From contig NZ_LT985361.1 of the NCBI RefSeq assembly GCF_900269665.1, forward strand, positions 6,057,832 to 6,121,831: a stretch of 64,000 nucleotides of DNA. The letters are read 5' to 3'. The position numbers were made by a program, and so were the translations under genes. Under the pieces are notes generated by a model, which saw only the letters and a list, made by a program, of their open reading frames with translations, did no database searches and had not been told where the DNA came from. The number at the start of each line of letters is the position of its first letter. The first letter of the stretch is position 1. This DNA is from Nocardia suismassiliense. Its GTDB lineage: Bacteria; Actinomycetota; Actinomycetes; Mycobacteriales; Mycobacteriaceae. Positions 33,709 through 43,416 of the stretch are shown one piece after another.

Positions 33709-35235
33709 TTACCCCACAGCGCCGAACCACCGACCCAGCGCCGCTTCCAGCCCGGCCGAGCTTCCCCCATCCGCCGCCCATGCCACGAACCCATCCGGAC
33801 GAACCAGCATCCCCGTCAAATCCCCCGGCTCGACCGCCTTCGCCGTGACCACCCGCACCCGCGACGCCCAAGGTGCCACCGCTGCACGCAGTTCCGCGGA
33901 ATCAGCCAGATCGAACAACACCGCAGCACCGTCGGTAAAGTGCCTGCCGAGCCGGGTTCCATCCGACAACTCGAAGTCAGGGACCACCGCACCGACGCGC
34001 TCGTGCCCGCCACCCAGGTCATAACGATGCAGCACGCCGGAGATCTTCTTGAAGATGACGGTCGCCGCGTCCCGCGTGGCAAGGAGTTCCGTCATCACCT
34101 CCCGCAGTTTCCTGCTGCGCAGGTCGGTGCGCATCAACGCCACCTGAGCCCGGGTCCAGTCGAGCACCCACGCCCCGATCGCATGCCGTTCGGTGGTGTA
34201 GGTGTCGAGCAGATCCGGCCGCGCCCACCCGCGCACCACCGCGGCCAGCTTCCAGCCGAGGTTCACCGCGTCACCGATCCCGAGGTTGAGTCCTTGCCCG
34301 CCGAACGGTGAATGCACGTGCGCCGCATCGCCTGCCAGCAGCACCCGTCCCTTCCGGTATTCGGTGACCTGACGGGTGTTGTCGGTGAACCGGGTGGCCG
34401 AGTGCACGGCGGTGATCTCCACCGGAACACCGGACACATTGCGCAGACTCGCCTGCAACTCCGCCGCCGTGATCGGCGCATCACGATCGGCGGGCGGCCC
34501 GTCGAGCTCCACGGTGAGAATCCGGCCCGGTACCGGACCGTGCACATAGATTCCGGTGTCGGTCGTTGTCCAGCCCGGATTCAGCCCTTCGGCCCCGGTC
34601 ATCTCGACGATGGCCTGATGCCCGGTCAGCTCCGGGTCGAGGCCGGGGAAGTCGAAGCCGGCCAGCTTGCGCACGATGCTGCGCCCACCGTCACAACCGA
34701 CCAGCCAGCCGGCGCGAACAGTGTTGTCGCCGAGGCGAACCGTGACCCCGTCGCCGTCGTCCGCGAAATCGGTGAGCTCGACCCCACGCCGCACGATGAC
34801 ACCCAACTCGTCGGCCCGTCGCCCGAGCAGGGCCTCGATGCTCTGCTGCGTCACCAGGTAGACCTCGGCGGCCGGGCCGAGATCCGTGAACGAGGAATGG
34901 TCGAAGTCGACGAGGCCGACTCCGATCATGATGCCCGCGAAATGCCCGAGAAACGGCGGCGCTATCGGCTTCTCGGCCGACTCACTGCCTGGCGTCAGGA
35001 ATCGTGCCATCTGGTCGCGCATCCGCGCACTTTCGGCAACGAGTTCCGGTAGCAGCCCACGCCGGTAGAGCGCCTGCGCGGTAGGCACATTGATCCCACC
35101 GGCCTTCATCGTCGGATCGATCTCGTCCAGCCGCTCGACCACCAGCACAGCCACCCCGGCGAGCCGGAGTTCGCAGGCCAGCATCAATCCCACGGGCCCG
35201 GCGCCCGCGATCACCACGTCGTATGTCTCGTCCAT
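33709..35235 (-). CDS. FAD-dependent aromatic monooxygenase
   Basis: 508 residues with the three class A hydroxylase fingerprints: GAGPVGL (11-17) for ADP, the DG motif in GCDGGRSIVRK, and the GD motif GDAAHVHSPFGGQGLNLGIGDA. The C-terminal thioredoxin-like domain (about 400-508) is that of phenol-hydroxylase and rifampicin-monooxygenase relatives. Likely reactions are NAD(P)H-dependent hydroxylation of a phenol, polyketide or drug; Rox-type rifamycin inactivation is one possibility but is not shown by the sequence. Confidence 0.92.
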   Translation of the reverse strand: MDETYDVVIAGAGPVGLMLACELRLAGVAVLVVERLDEIDPTMKAGGINVPTAQALYRRGLLPELVAESARMRDQMARFLTPGSESAEKPIAPPFLGHFAGIMIGVGLVDFDHSSFTDLGPAAEVYLVTQQSIEALLGRRADELGVIVRRGVELTDFADDGDGVTVRLGDNTVRAGWLVGCDGGRSIVRKLAGFDFPGLDPELTGHQAIVEMTGAEGLNPGWTTTDTGIYVHGPVPGRILTVELDGPPADRDAPITAAELQASLRNVSGVPVEITAVHSATRFTDNTRQVTEYRKGRVLLAGDAAHVHSPFGGQGLNLGIGDAVNLGWKLAAVVRGWARPDLLDTYTTERHAIGAWVLDWTRAQVALMRTDLRSRKLREVMTELLATRDAATVIFKKISGVLHRYDLGGGHERVGAVVPDFELSDGTRLGRHFTDGAAVLFDLADSAELRAAVAPWASRVRVVTAKAVEPGDLTGMLVRPDGFVAWAADGGSSAGLEAALGRWFGAVG

Positions 35236-35304
35236 GGATCCGACAGTGCCGCGCGTCGATTGCGCCGCCCTTGCACGGCACTTGCGCCGCGTCGGACGAC
35301 GTAA

Positions 35305-36315
35305 TCACTTCACCTTGCGCAACAGCCGAATCACCGCCCGGTCGACCAACTCCCGCTGCTCATCTTCGGAATCGGCGTTCCGTGCCCGACGCAACGCCGC
35401 GGCAATGGTCGAACCGTTCTCCCAGGCGGTCACCACCCGCGGGTCGACATAGGAGTTACGCGCGACAGTCGGCGTATTCCCCAGTGCCGCCGCGACGTCC
35501 TCCATCACCTTCTTCTCCACCGCTCTACGACCGCGTTTCGACTCGGGCCGTTCGGCCGTGGCGAAGTCCGCCGCCGCCAATACCGTTGCCTGCCAGGTGC
35601 GTAAGTCCTTGGCGCTGCATTCGCAGCATGCGAGTTCCTTGAACCGCAGATTGACGTCGTCGGCGTGCAGTTCGCGATAACCGGTCCCGTTCCGATAGAC
35701 GAGCAACCGCGACGACTCGGCCGGGCAACGCCGCATGGCCCGAATGGCATTGGCCACCAACGGTTCCCTGATCCGCACCCGCCGCCGGATGCCACCCTTG
35801 GCGGGGTAGTCGAACAGCATCTCGTCACCGGAGAGCCGTACCTGCTCGCGCAGCAGCGTGGCGACTCCGCGGGTCCCGTTCTCCTCCGCGTACTCCTCGC
35901 CACCCACCCGGAACACGCCGCGGTCCAGCAGATCGATCGCCACCGCTTCGGCGCGCTGCTTGCTCAGCCCCCGCTCCCCCAGATCCGCCCTGACCTGCCG
36001 CCGTACCTCGGGCAGCCGGGCGGCGAGTTCGAGCACCCGGTCGAACTTCTCCTCGTCGCGTTCTTTGCGCCATTGCTCGTGGTACAGGTACTGCCGCCGA
36101 CCGGCCGCGTCGATGCCCACCGCTTGGACGTGACCGTTGGCGTGCGGGCAGATCCACACCTTGCGCCACGCGGGCGGGATCACCAGGGCTTTGATGCGGT
36201 CGAGGGTTTCCGCGTCGGTCACCGCTTCGCCGTCGGTCGTGGCATAGGAGAATCCGCGGCCGCGTCTGACTCGGGTCAGGCCGGGGCCGTACACAGTGCT
36301 GCGGCGTAGGCGCAT
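35305..36315 (-). CDS. DNA topoisomerase IB
   Basis: 336 residues, the compact bacterial/poxvirus type. The N-terminal domain contains IPPAWRKVWICPHANGHVQAVGIDAAGRRQY. Catalytic residues lie in CSAKDLRTWQAT and in VARNSYVDPRV, where Tyr289 is the candidate nucleophile. It relaxes both positive and negative supercoils by a covalent 3'-phosphotyrosyl intermediate. It is monocistronic; its ATG is 24 bp from a hairpin terminating the gene upstream. Confidence 0.95.
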   Translation of the reverse strand: MRLRRSTVYGPGLTRVRRGRGFSYATTDGEAVTDAETLDRIKALVIPPAWRKVWICPHANGHVQAVGIDAAGRRQYLYHEQWRKERDEEKFDRVLELAARLPEVRRQVRADLGERGLSKQRAEAVAIDLLDRGVFRVGGEEYAEENGTRGVATLLREQVRLSGDEMLFDYPAKGGIRRRVRIREPLVANAIRAMRRCPAESSRLLVYRNGTGYRELHADDVNLRFKELACCECSAKDLRTWQATVLAAADFATAERPESKRGRRAVEKKVMEDVAAALGNTPTVARNSYVDPRVVTAWENGSTIAAALRRARNADSEDEQRELVDRAVIRLLRKVK

Positions 36316-36338
36316 CGGGCATCCTCGGCTGGGGACGG

Positions 36339-36370
36339 CCGATGGGCGAGGCAGTCGCCTCGCCCATCGG
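36339..36370 (-). terminator. Terminator of KGG-repeat gene
   Basis: Perfect 14-bp stem (CCGATGGGCGAGGC and complement) with an AGTC loop, 12 bp beyond the stop of the minus-strand gene at 36382. Confidence 0.85.
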
Positions 36371-36381
36371 CTGTTGTCGTG

Positions 36382-36576
36382 CTATCGGTTCAGGTGGCTG
36401 CGTTCGCCGCCGAGACGTTTGGCCGCGACCGGTTGGGCCGCCGCCCCCTTCTTGCCCGCCTCGCTGGCGCGCTTGGGGTCGTTGTCGAAGCTGCCGCTAC
36501 TCGCCTTGCCACCCTGGCTGGCGATCTTGCGCTGCTGCTCCGGATCCATGGCGGCGAAACCACGTTGGGCTGCCAT
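36382..36576 (-). CDS. KGG-repeat (con-10/GsiB-like) stress protein
   Basis: 64 residues: MAAQRGFAAMDPEQQRKIAS, then QGGKASSG and AGKKGAA. The GF-x-x-MD-x-(E/R)-K-x-x-IAS-x-GGKA pattern is the KGG motif of the GsiB/con-10 general stress family, small hydrophilic proteins linked to desiccation and osmotic stress. Flanked by a strong terminator. Confidence 0.88.
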   Translation of the reverse strand: MAAQRGFAAMDPEQQRKIASQGGKASSGSFDNDPKRASEAGKKGAAAQPVAAKRLGGERSHLNR

Positions 36577-36678
36577 GCAATCCCTCCTTGCCTCGAGTAC
36601 TTGTCGGCGACGGCTGGTTTGCCGTCACTGACGGCCCTACCCGGGGATCTCGGCAGCAAACACTAGGGGGTCGGAATT

Positions 36679-37947
36679 TCAGTGCTGGGGTACCAGCGTG
36701 GGGGTCGGCGCGGGCGCCCGCGCGGCCCGGCGACCCGACACGAAATACAGCGCGACCAGCAGCACGCTGAACCACACATAGGTGTTGCCGATGATGTGTT
36801 GCCATGGCGTCCATTGCGTTTCACGATGTTCGCCGTCGGGCAGCCAGTTCTGCGGGCCGTACACGAAGACCGCGGTGATGACGGCGATGGTCACCGACCA
36901 GCCGATCGCCTGACGACGCGGCAGCCGGGTGGCGTAACCGATGGTGGCCAGCAATGCCGGGGCGATCCACACCCAGTGGTGCGACCAGGAGATCGGCGAG
37001 AGCAGCAGGGTGAACACCGCGTTGATGGCCAGCGCGAGCGGCGGGAAGTCGACCGCGCGCCGCATCGCCGCGACCACGAGCACCAGCAGCACGGCGCCGA
37101 GGATCAGCCACAGCGCGGTGAACGCGGGCTCGGGCACCTGCAACCGGGCCAGCACCGCTTGAATCGACTGATTGGTATGGAATGCCGATCCGCTCAACCC
37201 GGACACATTGCCCATGCCGCCGAACCAGTACTTCACCGAGTCGCGCGGCAGCACGGCGAAGCCGATCAGCGTCGCGGCCGCGCCGGTCGCCGCGGCCGTC
37301 GCCGCCGACTTATAGTCCTTGCGCACCAGGAAATACAGCACGAATGCCGCCGGGGTCAGCTTGATGGCCGCGGCGATGCCGATCAGCATGCCGCGGCGCC
37401 AGCGCGGTTTGATCGCGAGGCAGTCGGCCGCGACCAACGCCATCAGCAGCAGATTGACCTGACCGAAGCCCAGCGTCGAGTGCACCGGCTCCAGCAGCAG
37501 GGCCAGTGGTGTCGCGCACCCGGTCACCATCAGCACCAGCTTGCGCTGATCCGCACCGGGCCATACCCGCCGCGCGACCAGGTACAGGGTCACCCCGAGC
37601 GCGGCCACCGACGAGACGAAGAAGGTGAACGCGGCCGCGGTCCACGGCAGCAGCGCGAACGGGCTCAGCGCCAGCGCGGCGAACGGCGGATAGATGAACG
37701 GCAGTCCGGCGCCGATGGTGGTCTGCGGCAGCTGTCCGTACATGTCGTTGCCGTGCCGTAGCGCGTCCACCCCGAGGCGATAGACCTGCAGGTCGATGAA
37801 CCCGCCGGTGATCTTGTCGAACGGCCAGGTCGGCAGCAGCAGACAGAACGCGGCGAACGCGATACAGAGCACCGGTGCCAGCCACATCGCGACGCCGAGT
37901 CGACGATTCTTGGCTTCCGGCTCAACGTGGGTGGCGACACTACTCAT
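36679..37947 (-). CDS. GT87 polyprenyl-phosphate-mannose mannosyltransferase (DUF2029)
   Basis: 422 residues with about ten membrane helices. Near the N-terminus, GFIDLQVYRLGVDALRHGNDMY holds the first-loop Asp expected to be catalytic in GT-C enzymes; GLPFIYPPFAALALSPFALLP follows. This family (PimE and relatives) adds mannose from polyprenyl-phosphate-mannose to envelope glycolipids on the outer face of the membrane. Which acceptor is used (PIM, lipoarabinomannan or other) is not clear. The tail is Pro/Ala-rich. Confidence 0.9.
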   Translation of the reverse strand: MSSVATHVEPEAKNRRLGVAMWLAPVLCIAFAAFCLLLPTWPFDKITGGFIDLQVYRLGVDALRHGNDMYGQLPQTTIGAGLPFIYPPFAALALSPFALLPWTAAAFTFFVSSVAALGVTLYLVARRVWPGADQRKLVLMVTGCATPLALLLEPVHSTLGFGQVNLLLMALVAADCLAIKPRWRRGMLIGIAAAIKLTPAAFVLYFLVRKDYKSAATAAATGAAATLIGFAVLPRDSVKYWFGGMGNVSGLSGSAFHTNQSIQAVLARLQVPEPAFTALWLILGAVLLVLVVAAMRRAVDFPPLALAINAVFTLLLSPISWSHHWVWIAPALLATIGYATRLPRRQAIGWSVTIAVITAVFVYGPQNWLPDGEHRETQWTPWQHIIGNTYVWFSVLLVALYFVSGRRAARAPAPTPTLVPQH

Positions 37948-38074
37948 CCGCGGCGACTATACCGACCTATCGCCTCCGGTACACCAGGTGGGAGGGCCTT
38001 CGACGGCCGATGGAGTGAGCTCGACCGAAACGGGTACGTCGACAGCAGTCCCCCAACCGAAGGAGGTCGACCCG

Positions 38075-38704
38075 ATGACCGCGTTGACGGCCGTAGCGCT
38101 GGTGTGCAGTTTGAAGAAATCACCCGAATCGTCGAGCACGGAACTGCTGGCCGGGCAGGTGATGGACGAGCTGGAGCGACACGGAGTGGGCGGGCGCGTA
38201 GTGCGAGTGGTCGACTACGACGTGCGTCCGGGCGTCACCGCCGACGAGGGCGACGGCGACGCGTGGCCGACGTTGCGCGAGATGATCGCCGCCGCCGACA
38301 TCGTGCTGATGGCGACGCCGACCTGGGTCGGGCACATGTCCTCGGTGGCGCAGCGCGTGCTGGAGCGGTTGGACGCGGAGCTGTCGGAGACCGACGACGA
38401 GGGCAGGCCGAGCATGGTCGGCAAGGTCGGCATCGCCGCCGTGGTCGGCAACGAGGACGGCGCGCACAAGATCATCGCGGATCTGTTCCAGGCGCTGAAC
38501 GACATCGGCTTCACCATTCCCGCACAGGGCGGCACCTATTGGAACGGGCAGGCGATGGGCACGGTCGATTACAAGGACCTGTACCAGGTCCCGGAGTCCG
38601 TCGAAAGCACCACCGCCGCGGTCGCCCGCAATGCCGCGCATCTGGCCGGGCTGCTACGCGCCGAGGTGTATCCGCCCTACTCGCGCGAGTCGCAGGAGGC
38701 GTGA
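38075..38704 (+). CDS. NADPH-dependent FMN reductase / flavodoxin-fold protein
   Basis: 209 residues from an ATG after GAAGGAGG. Flavodoxin-like: ALVCSLKKSPESSSTELLAGQV binds the FMN phosphate, followed by AADIVLMATPTWVGHMSSVAQRVLERLD and GNEDGAHKIIADLFQALNDIGFTIP. Its stop overlaps the ATG of the UdgX gene (TGATG), so the two are translationally coupled. An electron supply for the iron-sulphur protein downstream is conceivable but unproven. Confidence 0.88.
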   Translation: MTALTAVALVCSLKKSPESSSTELLAGQVMDELERHGVGGRVVRVVDYDVRPGVTADEGDGDAWPTLREMIAAADIVLMATPTWVGHMSSVAQRVLERLDAELSETDDEGRPSMVGKVGIAAVVGNEDGAHKIIADLFQALNDIGFTIPAQGGTYWNGQAMGTVDYKDLYQVPESVESTTAAVARNAAHLAGLLRAEVYPPYSRESQEA

Positions 38705-39333
38705 TGAAGGCCCCGGGTGCCGCCGAGTTCGTTCCCGACACCGCGGACCTGTCGACCCTGCAAGAAGCGTCCTGCCACTGCCGCGGGTGCGATCTCTACC
38801 AGAACGCGACGCAGACCGTCTTCGGCGAGGGTCCCCCGGACGCGTCCGTGGTGGTGGTCGGCGAGCAGCCCGGCGATCAAGAAGACCGGCAGGGTCACCC
38901 GTTCGTCGGCCCCGCCGGGCACCTGCTCGACAAAGCGCTCGACGAGGCGGGCATCGACCGGGACACCGTCTATCTGACCAACGCCGTCAAACACTTCAAG
39001 TTCGTCGAGCGCGGCAAGCGGCGGATCCACAAAACGCCCGGCCGTACCGAGATCGTCGCCTGCTCGGCCTGGATCAACGCCGAACTGGCGCTCATCCGCC
39101 CGCGACTGGTGGTGTGTCTCGGTGCGGTCGCCGCGCAGGCGGTGATCGATCCGGCGTTCAAGGTGAGTCAGCAACGCGGCGAGGTCGTTTCGCGGCCCGA
39201 CTACCGGGCGATCGCGACCGTGCACCCCTCGGCGGTGCTGCGTGCGCCGGACCGGGCCGAGGCCTATGCGGCGTTCGTCGACGATCTGAAGAAGGTCCGG
39301 GCCGAAATGGGGAAACGCGCGACGTCGAAATGA
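38704..39333 (+). CDS. udgX: Uracil-DNA glycosylase-superfamily protein UdgX
   Basis: 209 residues. Uracil-binding motif GEQPGDQEDRQGHPFVGPAG (53-72), the C-terminal HPSAVLRAP, and the diagnostic insert KRRIHK (105-110) whose His109 corresponds to the residue that in Mycobacterium smegmatis UdgX attaches covalently to the abasic site. Cys24, Cys26, Cys29 and later cysteines are candidates for the iron-sulphur cluster. UdgX excises uracil and stays cross-linked to the DNA, a suicide-type repair enzyme. It is coupled to the FMN reductase upstream. Confidence 0.93.
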   Translation: MKAPGAAEFVPDTADLSTLQEASCHCRGCDLYQNATQTVFGEGPPDASVVVVGEQPGDQEDRQGHPFVGPAGHLLDKALDEAGIDRDTVYLTNAVKHFKFVERGKRRIHKTPGRTEIVACSAWINAELALIRPRLVVCLGAVAAQAVIDPAFKVSQQRGEVVSRPDYRAIATVHPSAVLRAPDRAEAYAAFVDDLKKVRAEMGKRATSK

Positions 39334-39360
39334 GTCGCCGGGGCCTGGTAGGAAGGGCGG

Positions 39361-39753
39361 ATGGACGCTGACATGGACCCCGAACTCCTCGAGCTGGCCA
39401 CCAAGGTGTTCGACTTCGCGCGCCAGGGTGACGCCGCCGCGCTGGCCACGTACGTGGACGCGGGGGTGCCCGCGGACCTGACCAACGACGCGGGCGACAC
39501 CCTGCTCATGCTCGCCGCCTACCACGGCCATCGCGACGCGGTCGCCGCATTGCTCGACCGCGACGCCGACCCGACCAAGGCCAACGACAAGGGGCAGACC
39601 CCGTTGGCCGGCGCGGTCTTCAAGGGCGAGAACGAGATCGCGCGCTTGCTCCTCGAATCCGGCGCCGACCCGGACCAGGGCTCCCCGTCCGCCCGCGACG
39701 CCGCGTTGATGTTCGGCAAACCCGAACTCCTGGAGCTCTTCGCCGACTACTGA
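39361..39753 (+). CDS. Ankyrin-repeat protein
   Basis: 130 residues. Three ankyrin repeats are visible: GDAAALATYVDAGVPADLTNDAGDTLLMLAAYHGHRDAVAALLDRDADP, KANDKGQTPLAGAVFKGENEIARLLLESGADPDQG and a shorter last one. It is a cytoplasmic protein-binding module with no signal. GGAAGG precedes the ATG. It follows udgX by 27 bp and could belong to that transcript. Confidence 0.9.
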   Translation: MDADMDPELLELATKVFDFARQGDAAALATYVDAGVPADLTNDAGDTLLMLAAYHGHRDAVAALLDRDADPTKANDKGQTPLAGAVFKGENEIARLLLESGADPDQGSPSARDAALMFGKPELLELFADY

Positions 39754-39823
39754 CCACCGGCGGAATTTCGCCGCGCACTTCATGGTTGCTGCCCGTGAAA
39801 ACGCAACCACTGGAGGCAATGAC

Positions 39824-40264
39824 GTGTCCGATCCCCACAGCCCCGACTCCGAACCGAAGAGCTTCAACCAGCAGGTGATCGATGAGTTCCGCGCCAACGC
39901 GGGCAAGGTCGGCGGCATGTTCGAGGGCGCGGCGATGGTGCTGATCACCACCACCGGCGCCAAGTCCGGACGGCGCATCACCAACCCGCTGGTCTACCTG
40001 CCCGACGGCGACCGGGTCGTGCTCATCGCCTCCAACGGCGGCAACGACAAGCACCCGGCCTGGTACCACAACCTGCGCGCGAATCCCGATCTCACCGTCG
40101 AGATCGGCACCGAACGGTACGAAGCGAAGGCCGAACTCGTCTCGGGTGCCGAGCGCGACGAGCTCTACGCCAGGATGGTCGAGATCATGCCGGGCTTCGC
40201 CGAATACCAGGAGAAGACGTCGCGGGTGATCCCGGTGTTCGCGGTGTACCGCAGCGCGGCCTGA
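39824..40264 (+). CDS. Deazaflavin (F420)-dependent nitroreductase-family protein (Ddn-like)
   Basis: 146 residues from GTG 39824 after TGGAGG; the upstream ATG lacks a ribosome site. The split-barrel core has MVLITTTGAKSGRRITNPLVYLPDGDRVVLIASNGG and HPAWYHNLRANPDLTVEIG, the Ddn/F420H2-dependent quinone reductase pattern (DUF385). Such enzymes reduce quinones or activate nitro drugs with F420H2. It converges on the next gene with 3 bp between stops. Confidence 0.92.
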   Translation: MSDPHSPDSEPKSFNQQVIDEFRANAGKVGGMFEGAAMVLITTTGAKSGRRITNPLVYLPDGDRVVLIASNGGNDKHPAWYHNLRANPDLTVEIGTERYEAKAELVSGAERDELYARMVEIMPGFAEYQEKTSRVIPVFAVYRSAA

Positions 40265-40267
40265 GCG

Positions 40268-41638
40268 CTATCCGCGCTCGCGCACCGCGCTGACCGCCTT
40301 GCGGGCGGCCACCAGGACGGGGTCCCACACCGGGGAGAACGGCGGCGCGTAGCCGAGATCGAGGGCGGTCATCTGTTCGACCGTCATCCGCGCGGTGAGC
40401 GCGACGGCAGCGATGTCGACGCGCTTGCCCGCGCCCTCGCGGCCGACGATCTGCACGCCGAGCAGCCGGCCGGTGCGCCGCTCGGCCAGCATCTTCACCG
40501 TCATCGACGCGGCATCCGGGTAATAGCCCGCGCGACTGGTCGATTCGACGGTGACCGTGACGAATTGCAGGCCCGCGGCCCGAGCGTCCTTCTCCCGCAG
40601 GCCGGTTCGCGCGACCTCCAGGTCGCAGACCTTGCTGACCGCGGTGCCGACGACGCCGGGGAAGGTCGCGTAGCCGCCGCCGACACCGGCGCCGATGATC
40701 TGGCCGTGTTTGTTGGCGTGTGTGCCGAGCGCAATATGACGTTCGCGACCCGACACCAGATCGAGCACCTCGACGCAATCGCCACCGGCCCAGATGTTTT
40801 CGTGACCACGCACCCGCATGGCCAGGTCGGTGAGCAGCCCGCCGTATTCACCGAGCGGCAGACCCGCCGCACGGGCCAGCTCGGTATTCGGCTGCACGCC
40901 GATGCCGAGCACCACCACATCCGCGCGGTATTCGACGCCGTCGGCGACCACCGCGCCGACCCGGCCCTGCTCGTCGGTCCGGATCTCGCTCACCTCGGCA
41001 TTGCTGACCACCTCGATACCCATGCCGCACATGGCCTCTCGGACCAGCGCACCCATGTCCGGGTCCATCGTCGACATCGGCTCGGGGCCGCGCTGGACCA
41101 TCGTGACGTCGTAACCACGCTGAATCAGCGCCTCCGCCATCTCCACACCGATATAACCCGCACCGACGACCACCGCGCGCTTGCCCTCGGTGCGTTCGAG
41201 CGTGTCGATCAGTGCCTGGCCGTCGTCGAGGGTCTGCACGCCGTGCACGCCGGTCGCGTCGATGCCGGGCAGCGGCGGCCGGATCGGGCGGGCACCGGTG
41301 GCGATGACGAGTTTGTCGTAGTGCGTCCATGATTCGGTGCCCGCGTCGAGATCGCGGGCACGCACCCGGCCGCCCGCGACATCGATCTCGGTGACCTCGG
41401 TGCGCATCCGCAGATCGATGTCGCGGGCGCGGTGCTCCTCGGGGGTGCGGGCGATCAGCGCGTCCCGCTCGCGCACGTCGCCGCCGACCCAGTACGGGAT
41501 GCCGCACGCGGAGTACGAGGCGAACCGGCCGCGCTCGAAGACCACGATCTCCAGTTCGCTCGCGCCCTTCAGCCTGCGTGCCTGCGAGGCCGCCGACATC
41601 CCGGCCGCGTCACCACCGATGACCACCAGTCGCTCCAT
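40268..41638 (-). CDS. FAD/NAD(P) disulfide oxidoreductase, CoA-disulfide reductase/NADH oxidase type
   Basis: 456 residues starting at the ATG before VVIGGDAAGMSAASQARR. The single redox cysteine Cys45 in YSACGIPYW is the class III hallmark of CoA-disulfide reductases, NADH oxidases and persulfide reductases. The NAD domain has VVVGAGYIGVEMAEALIQRG; the C-terminal dimer domain begins near residue 330. Possible roles are CoA disulfide, polysulfide or oxygen reduction. Monocistronic. Confidence 0.92.
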   Translation of the reverse strand: MERLVVIGGDAAGMSAASQARRLKGASELEIVVFERGRFASYSACGIPYWVGGDVRERDALIARTPEEHRARDIDLRMRTEVTEIDVAGGRVRARDLDAGTESWTHYDKLVIATGARPIRPPLPGIDATGVHGVQTLDDGQALIDTLERTEGKRAVVVGAGYIGVEMAEALIQRGYDVTMVQRGPEPMSTMDPDMGALVREAMCGMGIEVVSNAEVSEIRTDEQGRVGAVVADGVEYRADVVVLGIGVQPNTELARAAGLPLGEYGGLLTDLAMRVRGHENIWAGGDCVEVLDLVSGRERHIALGTHANKHGQIIGAGVGGGYATFPGVVGTAVSKVCDLEVARTGLREKDARAAGLQFVTVTVESTSRAGYYPDAASMTVKMLAERRTGRLLGVQIVGREGAGKRVDIAAVALTARMTVEQMTALDLGYAPPFSPVWDPVLVAARKAVSAVRERG

Positions 41639-41796
41639 ACGGCTCACGCTACGGCCGGCCGCCGGTCGCCGAACGGAGGGGGTCGCCGCGATTTGTGCGC
41701 GGTATTCCGGTTGCCATGCGGTTGACTCGGGTTTACTCCACACTGATCTTCTGGCAAACGCTGTGTGAGGGCAGTGTTTACATCCGGGAGCTGTAC

Positions 41797-43353
41797 ATGA
41801 GTGAACAACCGTCTCCGTCCGATGATGAACGTCGGCTCGCCGAACTCGGCTACAAACAAGAATTGGCCCGATCCTGGTCCGGATTCTCGAACTTCGCCAT
41901 CAGTTTCACCATCGTCTCCATCCTGACCGGCGGATTGGCCAGTTACGGAATCGGTTTGGCCAACGGCGGCCCGATCACCATGGCCTGGGGCTGGCCGCTG
42001 GTCTCGATCATGGTGCTGTTCGTCGGCATGGCGATGGCGGAGTTGGCCTCCGCCTACCCCACCTCCGGCGGCCTGTACTGGTGGGCGTCGCAGCTCGGCG
42101 GGCCGGTCTGGGGCTGGTTCACCGGGTGGTTCAACCTGATCGGCCAGATCGCGGTGACCGCGGCCATCGATTACGGGGCGGCGATCTTCACGACCGCGGT
42201 GCTCAATGTGATCGGCATCGAGATCGGCACCGACCGCACCGCGATCTTCCTGGTCTTCACGGTGATCCTGGTGCTGCACGCGGTGTTGAACGCGATCGGC
42301 CCGCACCTGTCCGCGGTGATCAACAACATCTCCGCCTGGTGGCACGTGGGCGGCGTGGCGATCTTCGTGCTGGTGCTCGCCTTCGGCGCCGAAAACCATC
42401 AGAGCGTCGACTTCGTGTTCACCGAGACCATCGACAACAGCGGTGTCGGGTTCGGCGGGGTGGCGTTCAGCTTCCTGCTCGGCCTGTTGCACGCGCAGTA
42501 CACGTTCACCGGTTACGACGCGTCGGCGCACATGTCCGAGGAGACCCACGACGCCTCCCGGATGGCGGCCAAGGGCATCATCAACACCATCGTGGTGTCC
42601 GCGATCGCCGGCTATCTGCTCATCATGGCGGTGACCTTCGCGATCCCGAATCTCGACGACGCGCTGGATCCGACCAAGAACAGCGGCTACCCGGTGATCT
42701 ACATCCTGGAGAACTCGCTCAGCTCGTTCTGGTCCGGGCTGCTGCTGATCATCGCCGCGATCGCGCAGTTGTTCTGCGGCTACGCGTCGGTCACCTCCGC
42801 CTCCCGGATGCTGTTCGCGTTCGCCCGCGACGGCGCGGTGCCCGGCTCGGCGCTCTGGTCGAAACTTTCGGCCAGGAAGGTACCGGTCAACGCGGTGCTG
42901 TTCATCTCGGTCTTCGCGTTCGTGCTGCTGATTCCCTCGATGCTGGTGCCCGCCGAGAACGCGCCGACCGCCTACGCGGCCGCCACCTCGGTGGCCACCA
43001 TCGGCCTCTACATCGCCTACGGCATACCGATTCTGCTGCGCCAGGTGCACGGGTCCCGATTCCGCACCGGCCCTTGGCAACTCGGCCGCTGGTACCGCCC
43101 GATCGGTATCGTCGCGCTGGCCTGGATCGCCCTGATCAGTCTCCTGTTCATCCTGCCGATGGACGACCGGGGCTACCCCTGGCACAGCGACTTCACCTGG
43201 AACACGGTCAATTACGCCCCGATCGCGTTGCTCGGCGTCGTCGGCGCCATCGGCATCTGGTGGGTGCTCTCGGCGCGCACCTGGTTCACCGGACCCCGGC
43301 GCACGGTGGAGGACGCGCCGGAGGCCGGCGACGAAACGGCGGTCAACGCCTGA
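41797..43353 (+). CDS. APC-superfamily amino-acid permease
   Basis: 518 residues from the ATG after GGGAG. The N-terminus LAELGYKQELARSWSGFSNFAISFTIVSILTGG is that of the GABA/ethanolamine/choline permease branch (BAT1/GabP-like). About twelve membrane helices follow, with FTGYDASAHMSEETHDASRMAAKGI matching the conserved helix VI-VII loop. It probably imports GABA or a related amine or amino acid. Downstream gene starts within the same transcript. Confidence 0.93.
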   Translation: MSEQPSPSDDERRLAELGYKQELARSWSGFSNFAISFTIVSILTGGLASYGIGLANGGPITMAWGWPLVSIMVLFVGMAMAELASAYPTSGGLYWWASQLGGPVWGWFTGWFNLIGQIAVTAAIDYGAAIFTTAVLNVIGIEIGTDRTAIFLVFTVILVLHAVLNAIGPHLSAVINNISAWWHVGGVAIFVLVLAFGAENHQSVDFVFTETIDNSGVGFGGVAFSFLLGLLHAQYTFTGYDASAHMSEETHDASRMAAKGIINTIVVSAIAGYLLIMAVTFAIPNLDDALDPTKNSGYPVIYILENSLSSFWSGLLLIIAAIAQLFCGYASVTSASRMLFAFARDGAVPGSALWSKLSARKVPVNAVLFISVFAFVLLIPSMLVPAENAPTAYAAATSVATIGLYIAYGIPILLRQVHGSRFRTGPWQLGRWYRPIGIVALAWIALISLLFILPMDDRGYPWHSDFTWNTVNYAPIALLGVVGAIGIWWVLSARTWFTGPRRTVEDAPEAGDETAVNA

Positions 43354-43416
43354 ATGAACGGCTCGGAGCGACTACTGATTCGCGGCTTGTCGGTGCCGGT
43401 CGCTAGGTTCGACAGT

